Source: Methylotenera sp.
GTDB lineage: Bacteria > Pseudomonadota > Gammaproteobacteria > Burkholderiales > Methylophilaceae
Direction: 5' to 3'
Length of the DNA: 42,234 nt
Assembly (NCBI GenBank): GCA_030655015.1
Contig: JAURWJ010000032.1
Location: 1 to 42,234 of the forward strand
The translations under genes were made by a program, and so were the position numbers. Position 1 is the stretch's first letter, and every line of letters begins with the position of its first letter. Positions 27,885 through 36,532 of this stretch are shown piece after piece. The notes beneath the pieces are model-generated. The model was given only the letters and a program-made list of their open reading frames with translations, ran no database searches and was not told where the DNA came from.

Positions 27885-28901
27885 ATGAGTGACCGTCAGC
27901 TAACCGATTGGCGCAACCATGCGCTTGCCTTAGAATCAGAAGTCAACAAAGTCGTAGTAGGTCAGCATACACCGATACGCTTGATTACGACCTCAATTTT
28001 CGCACGTGGCCACGTACTGTTAGAAGGTGACGTTGGCGTGGGTAAAACCACCTTGTTACGTGCCTTTACTCGCGGCATCGGTGGCGGTTATCAGCGGATT
28101 GAAGGCACAATTGACTTAATGCCTAACGACTTGGTGTACCACACTTATCTAGGTGAAGACGGTAAACCACATGTAAGTCCCGGACCACTACTAATGTCGG
28201 GTGAAAACTTATCTGTATTCTTTTTTAACGAAATTAACCGCGCTCGCCCACAAGTGCACTCTTTACTACTACGCGTGATGGCAGAGCGTAGTCTGTCTGC
28301 ATTTAATGCAGAACATTACTTCCCGCACATGATTGTGTTTGCTGACCGTAACCAAGTGGAGAAAGAAGAAACCTTTGAAATCCCATCGGCAGCGCGTGAC
28401 CGCTTCATGATGGAGATTCCAATCGTCGTACCAAATGATGACGCCATCATGGAAGCACTGGTATTTGACACAAGGTTCCATAATGTAGATGCCTTGGTCG
28501 ACACCGTAAAACCGGATGTTTTACAATTTGATGAACTTAACGCATTCTCTAGCGTAATTCAAAACAGCATTGAGGCCAGCGACACGCTTAAAAAATATGC
28601 GCTTAATTTATGGAAAGCGACAAAAGCACCGCTTGATTACGGTGTCAAAGTATCAGGGGTAGACATGAACCGCTTAGTACTCGCAGGCGCCAGCCCACGT
28701 GGCATGAGCATGATGTTGCGTGCTGCACGTGTCAATGCTTGGCTCAACAATCGTACGGCTGTATTGCCTGATGATATTCATGCAGTGTTTCATTCTACCA
28801 TTGCGCACCGCTTGGTATTTAGTCCAGTGTATGAAATGCGCCGCACAGAAATTGCACGCGAAATGTTATCAGGCATTACCAATGCGGTTGCAGCACCTTA
28901 A
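27885..28901 (+). CDS. mxaR: MoxR-family AAA+ ATPase MxaR
   Basis: This MoxR-type AAA+ ATPase is probably a chaperone-like factor for maturation of methanol dehydrogenase or other periplasmic quinoproteins. The 338 residues contain Walker A GDVGVGKTT (48-56), a Walker B region VFFFNEINRARPQVH, in which Asn replaces the usual first acidic residue, and the sensor/arginine region PSAARDRFMMEIPI. Assignment as MxaR rests on the following mxaS-A-C-K-L genes. Its stop overlaps the ATG of a 23-codon ORF (TAATG). Confidence 0.93.
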   Translation: MSDRQLTDWRNHALALESEVNKVVVGQHTPIRLITTSIFARGHVLLEGDVGVGKTTLLRAFTRGIGGGYQRIEGTIDLMPNDLVYHTYLGEDGKPHVSPGPLLMSGENLSVFFFNEINRARPQVHSLLLRVMAERSLSAFNAEHYFPHMIVFADRNQVEKEETFEIPSAARDRFMMEIPIVVPNDDAIMEALVFDTRFHNVDALVDTVKPDVLQFDELNAFSSVIQNSIEASDTLKKYALNLWKATKAPLDYGVKVSGVDMNRLVLAGASPRGMSMMLRAARVNAWLNNRTAVLPDDIHAVFHSTIAHRLVFSPVYEMRRTEIAREMLSGITNAVAAP

Positions 28902-28972
28902 TGCAAGCGAAGGATCCGGCAACCTGTCGCAGTCATGTCTGGAACCTCGCGCCAAAGGATATGCATGCATGA
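28901..28972 (+). CDS. Tiny ORF coupling mxaR to the next gene
   Basis: A 23-codon reading frame (starts MQAKDPATCR, ends APKDMHA) begins on the mxaR stop (TAATG) and ends on the next gene's start (ATGA). It may be a real micropeptide, a coupling leader or chance. No similarity is known to me. Its only support is the exact overlap at both ends. Confidence 0.3.
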   Translation: MQAKDPATCRSHVWNLAPKDMHA

Positions 28973-29502
28973 GAAATTTAATTTCGAAAGTCATTTTTTT
29001 TCTCGGCCTGATTACTTTAATCAACCCAGTCGCTTTCGCTGGACCGAGCACCAAAGTCATGGTCTTGGATTTTCAGCTTAACGACCTCACGGATCTACCT
29101 AACGCACCAGAAGAATTGGCACGCATCGCTTACTTGTCTTCCACTTTCAAACAAGAACTTGCTGATGATGGCATAGAACTTGTGCCTGTGAATGACCAGT
29201 TGAAAGTGGAATTGTCAAATCAGTCACCTACCTACTTGTTCGACCGTGTCGAGTATGCCGCAAAATTGGCGGAAAACAGCGGCGCCGATTACCTGCTAAT
29301 AGCAGTAGCACTGAAGCCAACATACCTATTTGTCTATCCAAGAATTCTGTTAGTGGACATCAAAACGCAGAAGGTAGTCATGGCGAAAGCCTCACAATTG
29401 GAAAGCTCTTGGCTGGATAAAAATACCACAGCACGAAGCGCAGAGAAACTTGCATACATGGTTAGCGAAAAACTCAAAGAATTAGCGGGGCAGGCAAACT
29501 GA
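28969..29502 (+). CDS. Exported DUF2380/DUF3280-like protein inside the mxa operon
   Basis: This 177-residue protein carries a signal peptide (about residues 1-25, LISKVIFFLGLITLINPVAF). The mature part starts with a beta strand KVMVLDFQLND and continues with YLSSTFKQELADDGIELVPV, ENSGADYLLIAVALKPT and LVDIKTQKVVMAKA. This is the pattern of DUF2380/DUF3280 and TolB-N-like proteins, a comparison made from memory. The start at 28969 is chosen over upstream in-frame codons because it gives a clean signal peptide and an ATGA overlap. It lies between mxaR and mxaS, where the classical mxa order has no gene. Confidence 0.75.
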   Translation: MRNLISKVIFFLGLITLINPVAFAGPSTKVMVLDFQLNDLTDLPNAPEELARIAYLSSTFKQELADDGIELVPVNDQLKVELSNQSPTYLFDRVEYAAKLAENSGADYLLIAVALKPTYLFVYPRILLVDIKTQKVVMAKASQLESSWLDKNTTARSAEKLAYMVSEKLKELAGQAN

Positions 29503-29594
29503 TGCGTATCTGGCCACTTAGAGCAAAACAAATGTTGAACAAAGCAGCTGGAAACAACACACGACAATTCACCCATAAAATGGATTTTTTATGA
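29502..29594 (+). CDS. Tiny ORF coupling the DUF gene to mxaS
   Basis: A 30-codon frame (starts MRIWPLRAKQML, ends FTHKMDFL) begins on the previous stop (TGATG) and ends on the mxaS start (ATGA). Like the ORF at 28901 it fills an intergenic gap exactly. It is basic in composition. Whether it makes a stable peptide is unknown. Confidence 0.3.
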   Translation: MRIWPLRAKQMLNKAAGNNTRQFTHKMDFL

Positions 29595-30451
29595 TTGAAG
29601 ACATTAAATCTTTTAGTTACCACATAGGCTGGCGTTCGCGCGGGCGCCACCCAGGGCGACACGCGAGCACGCAGCGTGGCATGGGCATGGAGTTTCGCGG
29701 CCACACCACGCTGCTGTCATACCCTGACCCGCGCCGCATAGATATACGCCAAACCATACGCGACCCAATGGAGCAGGTGTATGTGCGCTTATTTAATCAA
29801 AAAAGTGCCACGCCGGTTTATGTGATTTGCGATTTATCTGGCAGTATGAATTTTGGTGCCAAAAAACGCAAAATCAAATTGGCGGCTGAAATCGCAGAAT
29901 CCATTGCGCAATCTGCCAGCGAACATCACGATCCATTTGGTTTTATTGGTTTTGATGAAAAAGTACGTGAAGACTGGATCAGCACGTCATCATTCAAATC
30001 ACATCGTGCCATTGCCATGGCGGAATCATTAAAGGACTTTCATCCGGCTCCTGTGAATTGCACTGGCATTACTGACGTTTACCGTTACTTGCCACGTGAA
30101 CGCTCACTAGTGTTTTTAATCTCTGACTTTCACATGCCTAATGCTTTACTTGAAGATGCACTTTCTAATTTGTTGCGTCACCATATTGTGCCGATTGTGT
30201 TATGGGATGCCGCTGAATACAGAAATTTGCCTGAATTTGGTCTAACCAACGTCACCGATGCTGAAACAGGACAAATGCGCACCTTGTTTTTGCGTAAAGA
30301 ATTACGTGAAAAAATTGTGCAATCTTTTGAAGATAGACGTAATGAAATTTACGAACTATTTATGCGCTTTGATATGCCACCGTTTTATGTTGAAGGTGAG
30401 TTTGATGCAGATAGACTCACAGAGTATTTTCACCAATTTGTATCGGCTTAA
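29591..30451 (+). CDS. mxaS: MxaS, DUF58 / von Willebrand A-like protein
   Basis: This DUF58-family cytosolic protein of 286 residues typically partners a MoxR ATPase. It opens with the Arg-rich RSRGRHPGRHASTQRGMG, and the vWA metal-site motif is DLSGSMNFG from Asp81. In methylotrophs mxaS follows mxaR and is part of the accessory set needed for active, calcium-loaded MxaFI methanol dehydrogenase; its exact biochemical job is not settled. The order here (R, extra gene, S, A, C, K, L) supports the name. Confidence 0.9.
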   Translation: MIEDIKSFSYHIGWRSRGRHPGRHASTQRGMGMEFRGHTTLLSYPDPRRIDIRQTIRDPMEQVYVRLFNQKSATPVYVICDLSGSMNFGAKKRKIKLAAEIAESIAQSASEHHDPFGFIGFDEKVREDWISTSSFKSHRAIAMAESLKDFHPAPVNCTGITDVYRYLPRERSLVFLISDFHMPNALLEDALSNLLRHHIVPIVLWDAAEYRNLPEFGLTNVTDAETGQMRTLFLRKELREKIVQSFEDRRNEIYELFMRFDMPPFYVEGEFDADRLTEYFHQFVSA

Positions 30452-30466
30452 TTTAAGATTAACATC

Positions 30467-31465
30467 ATGAAAAAATTTATACGTTTTATATGCCTAGCCT
30501 GCGCGTTATGTCTGGCACCGCTTTATGCACTGGCAATAGATAGCCAAGACTTACCTGATGTTAAAGAAGGTTTTGTCACTATTAAAACCATAGACCCTAC
30601 ACAACGTGTTGGCTACACAGTAGGCGATGTAATTGAGAGGGAGGTGATTTTAACGATTAAGGCACCCTACAAGCTAATTGAAACATCGCTGCCAATCAAG
30701 GGTTATGAAAAACGTTACAGAGGCCAGATAATTGGTATTGAACTCAAAAATATTCATCATGAAAAAGATGTGCATAAAGACTACACCACTCATCACATTA
30801 AATTAGCCTATCAAGTGTTTACCAATAGCGTGGTGGCAAAAAATGCGGCATTAGGGCCAGAATATCTCAATTTAATCAATGCCAAAAATAGCAAAGATTT
30901 GGTCAAATACCGTATTCCAAGTTTAGATATTGCCATTTCACCGCTGGCGATTTTTGGCGCTGTTAAAGTTGAAAATAATATGAGCCCGATGCTCGGGCCC
31001 TTGTTAATGACACATACCCAAGAAAAACAATGGTTAAAAGTTGCACTGGGAATGCTTGCGATCAGCTTGCTGGGCTTACTTTATATTCTGGGCGTGCATA
31101 CCTGGCTACCACGCATGGGCGGTCCGTTTGCAAGTGCTTATCGCACATTACGCAAAACGCAAAACTCTACTGAAGGCTTAAAGCAAGCGGTGTCAAAATT
31201 ACACCAATCTTTTAACAGTACGGCTGCCATGAGTATTTTTAGCGACAACTTAGATGCATTTTTAGTAAAACGTCCTAATTTTTCACCCTTAAAATGTGAA
31301 ATTCAACAGTTCTTTGCCTTATCGCGCCAAGTTTATTTTGAACCTAACGCAACGCATGATATAGGCAACAATCCAAACAAGTGGCTACTGCAGTTTGCAC
31401 GCCGTTGCCGCGACTGCGAACGCGGCTTAACGCCTACGCCTTTAAATACCAAGGCAGGAACATAA
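30467..31465 (+). CDS. mxaA: MxaA, methanol oxidation accessory protein
   Basis: This 332-residue protein has a signal peptide (FIRFICLACALCLAPLYALA, mature from about residue 24), a periplasmic domain of about 165 residues and one membrane helix near 190-210 (LKVALGMLAISLLGLLYILG). A cytoplasmic tail with CRDCERG follows. MxaA proteins are implicated in calcium insertion into methanol dehydrogenase. It is spaced three bases from mxaC and 15 from mxaS, so it lies in one operon. Confidence 0.85.
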   Translation: MKKFIRFICLACALCLAPLYALAIDSQDLPDVKEGFVTIKTIDPTQRVGYTVGDVIEREVILTIKAPYKLIETSLPIKGYEKRYRGQIIGIELKNIHHEKDVHKDYTTHHIKLAYQVFTNSVVAKNAALGPEYLNLINAKNSKDLVKYRIPSLDIAISPLAIFGAVKVENNMSPMLGPLLMTHTQEKQWLKVALGMLAISLLGLLYILGVHTWLPRMGGPFASAYRTLRKTQNSTEGLKQAVSKLHQSFNSTAAMSIFSDNLDAFLVKRPNFSPLKCEIQQFFALSRQVYFEPNATHDIGNNPNKWLLQFARRCRDCERGLTPTPLNTKAGT

Positions 31466-31468
31466 GCC

Positions 31469-32458
31469 ATGGTTTTTTCACATCCATGGCTACTTTGGTT
31501 ACTGCCACTGGCGGTATTGCCTCTTTTGTTACAGCGTGCACATGCAAAACATTACTCTTGGGTAAACATGCTGCCAGCTGACCCATTATCTGACCTGATC
31601 GGGTTGCTGTTAAAAGCACTCGCTGTACTCACACTGATTTTTATTATTTTAGGATTAGCAACCCCTCATACCAAAGCGCAAAGCGTAGAGCGCATAGGTG
31701 TGGGCGCTCAGATTGCTTTGGTATTAGACCGCAGCGCAAGTATGGATGATCCATTTTCAGGTAGTACCGATGCCACAGGCAATACCACGGTAGGCGAAAC
31801 TAAATCCGTTGCTGCAGCAAGATTGATTACCGAGTTTGTAAAGTCACGTCAGCAAGATATGTTCGGCATGATTACGTTTAGTAACTCCGCCATGTATGTG
31901 CTGCCACTGAGTGAAAACAAAAAAGCCATCATTGCTGCCGTGCAGGCAACCAGCGGCAATGCGCTGTTTCAAACCAATATTGGTAGCGGCTTAACCAGTA
32001 GCGCAGGATTATTCAATAAAATTCCAGACTCAGGTTCACGCGCGGTAATTTTGGTATCTGACGGTGCTGGCCGTATGGATGCAAATACCCAGCAAAAAAT
32101 TAAAGATTGGTTTGATCGCTTGCACCTGAGTTTGTATTGGATTGTACTGCGTCAGCCGGATGGCTTAAGTATTTTTGATACCACATACAAACCGGTTGAA
32201 GATCAACCATTGCCACCGGAAATCGAACTGAACGAATTTTTCAAAACACTCAAAACACCGTTTAAAGCTTATGAGGCAGAAGATCCTAAATCTTTACAGT
32301 TGGCCATGAACGACATTAACAATCGTGAGAAAAAACCCATCAAGTACTTTGAAAAAATACCTGGTCGTGATTACTCCAATGCTTGCTTCATCATTGCGGC
32401 CCTCATGATTAGTTTGTTATTAGGTGTGAAATATTTAGAGGTTAAAACATGGCACTAA
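31469..32458 (+). CDS. mxaC: MxaC, membrane vWA protein
   Basis: This BatA-like membrane protein of 329 residues has N-terminal helices (about 5-21 and 44-63) and a periplasmic von Willebrand A domain with an intact MIDAS start, DRSASMDD from Asp87. A C-terminal helix follows (ACFIIAALMISLLLGVKYLE). It belongs to the MoxR/BatA-type assembly module and probably acts with MxaS and MxaL. Its last 10 bases overlap the mxaK start. Confidence 0.9.
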   Translation: MVFSHPWLLWLLPLAVLPLLLQRAHAKHYSWVNMLPADPLSDLIGLLLKALAVLTLIFIILGLATPHTKAQSVERIGVGAQIALVLDRSASMDDPFSGSTDATGNTTVGETKSVAAARLITEFVKSRQQDMFGMITFSNSAMYVLPLSENKKAIIAAVQATSGNALFQTNIGSGLTSSAGLFNKIPDSGSRAVILVSDGAGRMDANTQQKIKDWFDRLHLSLYWIVLRQPDGLSIFDTTYKPVEDQPLPPEIELNEFFKTLKTPFKAYEAEDPKSLQLAMNDINNREKKPIKYFEKIPGRDYSNACFIIAALMISLLLGVKYLEVKTWH

Positions 32459-33021
32459 GCACAAAAATACGGTTATCTATAAAACAGTTTCTGACAGTAA
32501 AAAAGCTGACGCTGTTACTCACACTCACAGCGATAGTTGCCGCATTGAGTAGTGCGTATTTCTACAACCGCATCAATCAAATTGATGATTTTAATCAAGC
32601 CATCAGTGCAGGAAAACCACCACAAACTGACTTGCAAAGTTTTGAAGCTAAATTCTCAACAGCATATTGGTTAGCCAACAACGAACGCTACAAAGAAGCC
32701 ACTTTACTATTTAATAAAGCGCTTAATGGTGCTAGTGATGAGCAGAAAGCCGCTATTCATTATAATTTGGGAAATATTTTCTTTAGACGCGGATTAGCCA
32801 TCAGCGGCACCAACATGACGGTGCGTGATGAAGCCGAATATTTGGTACGCCAAGCTAAGACCGCTTATCTACAATCGTTAAGACTGGATAACTCAAACTG
32901 GGGAGCGCGCCACAACTTAGATCGGTTGCTTGGCATGTTGCCAGAAACACCAGTACCAGGCGCGGGTGAAAGTGACTCACCCGGACTCATTATGGGCAAT
33001 ATCCCTGTTGGCCTGCCATAA
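32449..33021 (+). CDS. mxaK: MxaK, TPR-containing membrane protein
   Basis: This BatE/MxaK-type protein of 190 residues has one N-terminal membrane helix (about 18-38, LTLLLTLTAIVAALSSAYFY) and a periplasmic TPR-like part (YWLANNERYKEATLLFNKAL, AIHYNLGNIFFRRGLA). The C-terminus is Pro/Gly-rich. It overlaps mxaC and precedes mxaL by 9 bp. The identification comes from operon position and architecture. Confidence 0.85.
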   Translation: MALSTKIRLSIKQFLTVKKLTLLLTLTAIVAALSSAYFYNRINQIDDFNQAISAGKPPQTDLQSFEAKFSTAYWLANNERYKEATLLFNKALNGASDEQKAAIHYNLGNIFFRRGLAISGTNMTVRDEAEYLVRQAKTAYLQSLRLDNSNWGARHNLDRLLGMLPETPVPGAGESDSPGLIMGNIPVGLP

Positions 33022-33030
33022 AGAATCATC

Positions 33031-34035
33031 ATGTCAACTTTACACAAATTTTTTAGCCACCTTCGTCATCGTCACGACATTACACTGCTATTGGCTGCAC
33101 TTTTACTGCTGATTATTGCTATTTTCAACCCCAAAATACCGGTTAAACGCGATATTTACAGTTATATTTTAGTGGCTGACATTTCACAAAGTATGAATGT
33201 CGTTGATAAAACGCTCAACGGAAAACCTGTGTCGCGCGTGGTATATATGCAAGACATGTTACATAAATTGATTGGTGAACTGCCATGTGGCACTAATGTA
33301 AGCATGAGCGTGTTTGCGGGTGTAAGCGTAGCGGCACTTTACACACCGATAGAAGTTTGTGAAAACTTTGATGCGATTAATGACACCATCGATCATCTTG
33401 ATTGGCGTACTGCATGGTCTGGTAATAGTCGCATACGGGCGAGCATGACCGCACTTGCGAGAACCATTCGCTCATTTCCAGAACCCGCACAAGTAGTGTT
33501 TTTTACTGACGGTGAAGAAGCCCCTAGACTCCACGTCTTTAATAGGGAAAATCTAACTGCTTTTCAAGGTGGCGAAGATTGGCTGCTGGTAGGCATTGGC
33601 GATGATAAGGGGGCGCCGATTCCTAAGTTTGACGAATTTAACCAATTGATTGGTTATTGGTCCAATGAAAGCTTTGCTTTGCAGCCTGGCATTGCACAAA
33701 TTTCAGAATCCAATATTGGTACGCGCAATGATAATGTAGCGGGTGAAACAGGCGATCGTTATTTATCAAAACTGGATGAAGAATACTTAAAAGAGTTATC
33801 TAAAGAGGTGAACGGCATGTATGTGCGTGGCGATAGTGTGCAAAATGTACTAAGTGCGATGAAAAAACAAAAACCTGCGCGACGTGATAAATCAGGGTTT
33901 GAAATTCGCTGGATATTGGCTGGGCTTGCTGGATTTATGTTTATTTTGGCTTACACGCCAAAGCACCCTGTACAAGAACTAAAAACTCAATGGCGTAATT
34001 TTAGCCATCGCCGTCGTCGCGTTAAAAGCGACTGA
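33031..34035 (+). CDS. mxaL: MxaL, membrane vWA protein
   Basis: This second BatB-like membrane vWA protein has 334 residues. A membrane helix (about 17-33) leads to the vWA domain with MIDAS DISQSMN from Asp50 and FFTDGEEAPRL. A second helix near the end (FEIRWILAGLAGFMFILAYT) is followed by a basic tail. It is the last gene of the operon; mxaD, E, H and B, which follow in classical clusters, are absent, and the next gene faces the other way. Confidence 0.9.
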   Translation: MSTLHKFFSHLRHRHDITLLLAALLLLIIAIFNPKIPVKRDIYSYILVADISQSMNVVDKTLNGKPVSRVVYMQDMLHKLIGELPCGTNVSMSVFAGVSVAALYTPIEVCENFDAINDTIDHLDWRTAWSGNSRIRASMTALARTIRSFPEPAQVVFFTDGEEAPRLHVFNRENLTAFQGGEDWLLVGIGDDKGAPIPKFDEFNQLIGYWSNESFALQPGIAQISESNIGTRNDNVAGETGDRYLSKLDEEYLKELSKEVNGMYVRGDSVQNVLSAMKKQKPARRDKSGFEIRWILAGLAGFMFILAYTPKHPVQELKTQWRNFSHRRRRVKSD

Positions 34036-34081
34036 AAAACTGGCGTTTAAGCATGCTCAACTAAGTGTGTTCAACCTGAGT

Positions 34082-34525
34082 CTAATGTACCTGCCCCCAG
34101 CGCAGCCAGACCCTTAGTTGACGATAGCACTCGGCATCCACCATATCGGGCAGAATAACTATGTGTGAAAACAATAATCGCCTAATAAAATTAAGTTGTT
34201 GAGGTTGAACATGCACGATGGTTAAATATGGCGTCACCACACTATCGGCGCACACCATCGCTACAAACTTTGCACCGTCTCTACACGTTAATTGCAATTC
34301 GTTTTTTACGTTGATGCTTAACTCCGACAACGACCATGGTAGTAATAATAACCCGCGTGCACAGACCGAATAAATGGCTACGAGTAAAATAACAACCACT
34401 GACAACCATTTAATCTGCCACGCTAATGGCAGCAGGATTAAAATACCACACATGACCAAACTCATTAGCGTAATTAACGCCGTAAATAAAATCGAAGGCT
34501 TGAAATTAATGCGTATTGGCTTCAT
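34082..34525 (-). CDS. ygfX: YgfX/CptA-family membrane protein
   Basis: This 147-residue protein has two N-terminal membrane helices (about 13-33 and 37-56) and a small soluble domain. The family's conserved elements are visible: LLPWSLSELSINVKNELQL in the middle, and the ending PDMVDAECYRQLRVWLRWG, which matches the YgfX signature. In E. coli YgfX (CptA) is encoded beside SdhE and has been reported as a toxin acting on cytoskeletal proteins. No sdhE is present here. It is divergent from ygfZ. Confidence 0.8.
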   Translation of the reverse strand: MKPIRINFKPSILFTALITLMSLVMCGILILLPLAWQIKWLSVVVILLVAIYSVCARGLLLLPWSLSELSINVKNELQLTCRDGAKFVAMVCADSVVTPYLTIVHVQPQQLNFIRRLLFSHIVILPDMVDAECYRQLRVWLRWGQVH

Positions 34526-34571
34526 GTTGTAAATTGGAAATGTCCTAAGAATAATTTAAACAAAGGTTAGC

Positions 34572-35642
34572 ATGAGCATCGCACAATGGCATCAATTTCT
34601 TCAGAATTCTGCCGCACGAAATTTAGGTAATAATAATTCACAACCAGTGATCGTCGATGGGGAAGTCATCGGCTTTAGTGATGCGGCAACGGAACAACAG
34701 TCACTCTTGCATGACACTGTCATCTGCGACCTTTCTCATTTAGGTTTACTACAAGTACAAGGTGCTGACGCACTCACCTTTCTGCAAGGTCAGGTTACCA
34801 ATGACGTTAAACAACTCAATGGTCGCAATGCACATTACTCTGGTTACTGCAGCCCCAAAGGACGCCTGCTCGCTTTGTTCCTGGCGTTTTCGCATCACGA
34901 CCACGTGCATTTGCAACTACCTAAAGAACTCATTGAGCCAATCTCAAAACGCCTGAAGATGTTTGTGATGCGAAGCAAGGTTGAAATTAAAGACGTGAGT
35001 GACCAAATAATTAAAATTGGCTTAAATGGCCCAAAAGCAACAGCATTACTAAGCTCAATATTTTCTCAAATCCCACAAAATAACGACGTAACACAGAGTG
35101 ACTATGAACTAATTTCACTGGAAAATGCCGACATTTTAAAGTTACCCGGCACTCAACCACGCTACGAAATTTTTACCGACATCACCAATGCGCCTGAGAT
35201 TTGGAGTGCTTTATTACAAGACGCGAAACCTGTAGGTACAGCATGTTGGGAATGGCTGGAAATTCAGGCTGGTATTCCAGACGTTACTTTAAAAACACAA
35301 GAAGCATTTGTGCCACAAATGTTAAATTTAGATTTATTAGGTGGCATCAACTTCAAAAAGGGCTGCTACACCGGGCAAGAAATTGTTGCACGCACACATT
35401 ATCTAGGTACAGTAAAACGCCGCACGCACCTTGCCCACATTAATGCCAATTCACCACCCAATGTAGGTGATGATGTCTCTAATAGTGCTCATGAAATTAT
35501 TGGTAAAATTGTCAGGAGCGCCCCATCACCTATTGGTGGCTATGATGTACTGGCAGAGCTTAGACTTGAAAGCCTTGAAGCTGGTCAATTACTGGTTAAC
35601 AATAATGCCCTTGAAATTCAACCACTTCCTTACAAACTATAA
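34572..35642 (+). CDS. ygfZ: YgfZ, folate-dependent Fe-S assembly/repair protein
   Basis: This GcvT-like folate-binding protein supports repair or assembly of certain Fe-S enzymes. The diagnostic motif K-G-C-Y-T-G-Q-E is present in FKKGCYTGQEIVARTHYLG (near residue 260), followed by KRRTHLAHI. Upstream are LGLLQVQGADALTFLQGQVT and SGYCSPKGRLLALFL. The 356 residues fit the family. It may cooperate functionally with ApbC (6444-7532). A very strong bidirectional terminator separates it from the thioredoxin-like gene. Confidence 0.96.
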   Translation: MSIAQWHQFLQNSAARNLGNNNSQPVIVDGEVIGFSDAATEQQSLLHDTVICDLSHLGLLQVQGADALTFLQGQVTNDVKQLNGRNAHYSGYCSPKGRLLALFLAFSHHDHVHLQLPKELIEPISKRLKMFVMRSKVEIKDVSDQIIKIGLNGPKATALLSSIFSQIPQNNDVTQSDYELISLENADILKLPGTQPRYEIFTDITNAPEIWSALLQDAKPVGTACWEWLEIQAGIPDVTLKTQEAFVPQMLNLDLLGGINFKKGCYTGQEIVARTHYLGTVKRRTHLAHINANSPPNVGDDVSNSAHEIIGKIVRSAPSPIGGYDVLAELRLESLEAGQLLVNNNALEIQPLPYKL

Positions 35643-35698
35643 GTAACTGCCGAATATTATTAATATTTAGCATCACTAGTTTTAGAAAAGTAAAATAA

Positions 35699-35747
35699 TA
35701 ACACCCAATAAAAACGCGGCTAATAGCCGCGTTTTTATTGGGTGTTA
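35699..35747. terminator. Strong bidirectional terminator between ygfZ and the thioredoxin-like gene
   Basis: A perfect 22-bp stem (35699-35720 with 35726-35747) has a 5-nt loop TAATA. The inner core is GCGGC/GCCGC, bounded by A5 on one side and T5 on the other, so it can end transcripts from both convergent genes. Confidence 0.92.
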
Positions 35748-35763
35748 AGAACAACTTTTAAGC

Positions 35764-36135
35764 TTAGTTCGCTTTACTGGCCTCTTGTTTATAATACTCA
35801 CGGACTGGAGTCATATCACACTCACGTGCCCATTTAATGATTTCATCTAATGCTGGGGCACCAATTTCACCCACTTGTGCATGAATGCCTGCCTGCTCAC
35901 GCACCACCAAAACACCAGGAATTTGATTGACCTCAAAATAATCACCGATTTCAGGGTCGGTCTCAGTGTTCACTAAGCCAAACACAATATCAGTATTTTT
36001 TGCCGCAGCCGCTTCAAAAGTGGGGGTAAATGCAACACATGGATCACACCATGGCGCCCAAAAATCAATGATGACAAAATCATTTTTTTCGATAGTTTCT
36101 TTGAAATTTTCTTTATTGAGTGCAACAACTGCCAT
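35764..36135 (-). CDS. Thioredoxin-family protein with a CDPC active site
   Basis: This cytosolic thioredoxin-fold protein of 123 residues has the active site WAPWCDPC (Cys30, Cys33) and the cis-proline loop NQIPGVLVV. Classical thioredoxins have WCGPC; the Asp in place of Gly should alter the redox potential. There is no signal peptide. It shares a terminator with ygfZ. It could be a general reductase or a partner of a particular oxidoreductase. Confidence 0.9.
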   Translation of the reverse strand: MAVVALNKENFKETIEKNDFVIIDFWAPWCDPCVAFTPTFEAAAAKNTDIVFGLVNTETDPEIGDYFEVNQIPGVLVVREQAGIHAQVGEIGAPALDEIIKWARECDMTPVREYYKQEASKAN

Positions 36136-36532
36136 AACGACATCCTAATATGAATAATTGACTTAAATAAGTTTTAAGAGTTTAACAGAGCTCGCATATT
36201 AAGTTAAGGTCATAAACTAAGTTCTAGTGTTTGAATAAGCACTAAAACAAGCCTTGCCCACAAAAAACACAAAAGTCACGAAACAAAACAACAATTTAAC
36301 TCCATCTGACGAATCGCCGTTTGGTTTTTATTTCACCGCATGGATTGATTTGACCAAAAATAACTGAATTGAAATTTTACAGTTTATGTTGATTTACTCA
36401 TTATAATTTTTGAGTATCAGCTTTGTGGCAAGCAGTTTGCAATGCCGAATGAGAACTTCCCGTCATAAAGAGTTATATGCCAATCAATAGCTTACAAAAG
36501 TGTCGCTACTCAAGTTTAATTGGTGAAGGAAC
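36136..36532. other. Gene-free stretch with a single repeat arm
   Basis: No credible ORF was seen. At 36255-36283 a sequence (TGCCCACAAAAAACAC then AAAAGTCACGAAA) matches the left arm of the 1230-1365 element at 21 of 28 positions. The rest is AT-rich and marks the passage from core genome to the accessory region. Confidence 0.6.

Noticed and set aside
28720-28968. Upstream extension of the DUF2380/3280-like gene into mxaR
   Set aside because: The open frame continues upstream, but it lies inside mxaR and would bury the signal peptide. The ATG at 28969 overlaps the preceding stop and gives a proper signal sequence.
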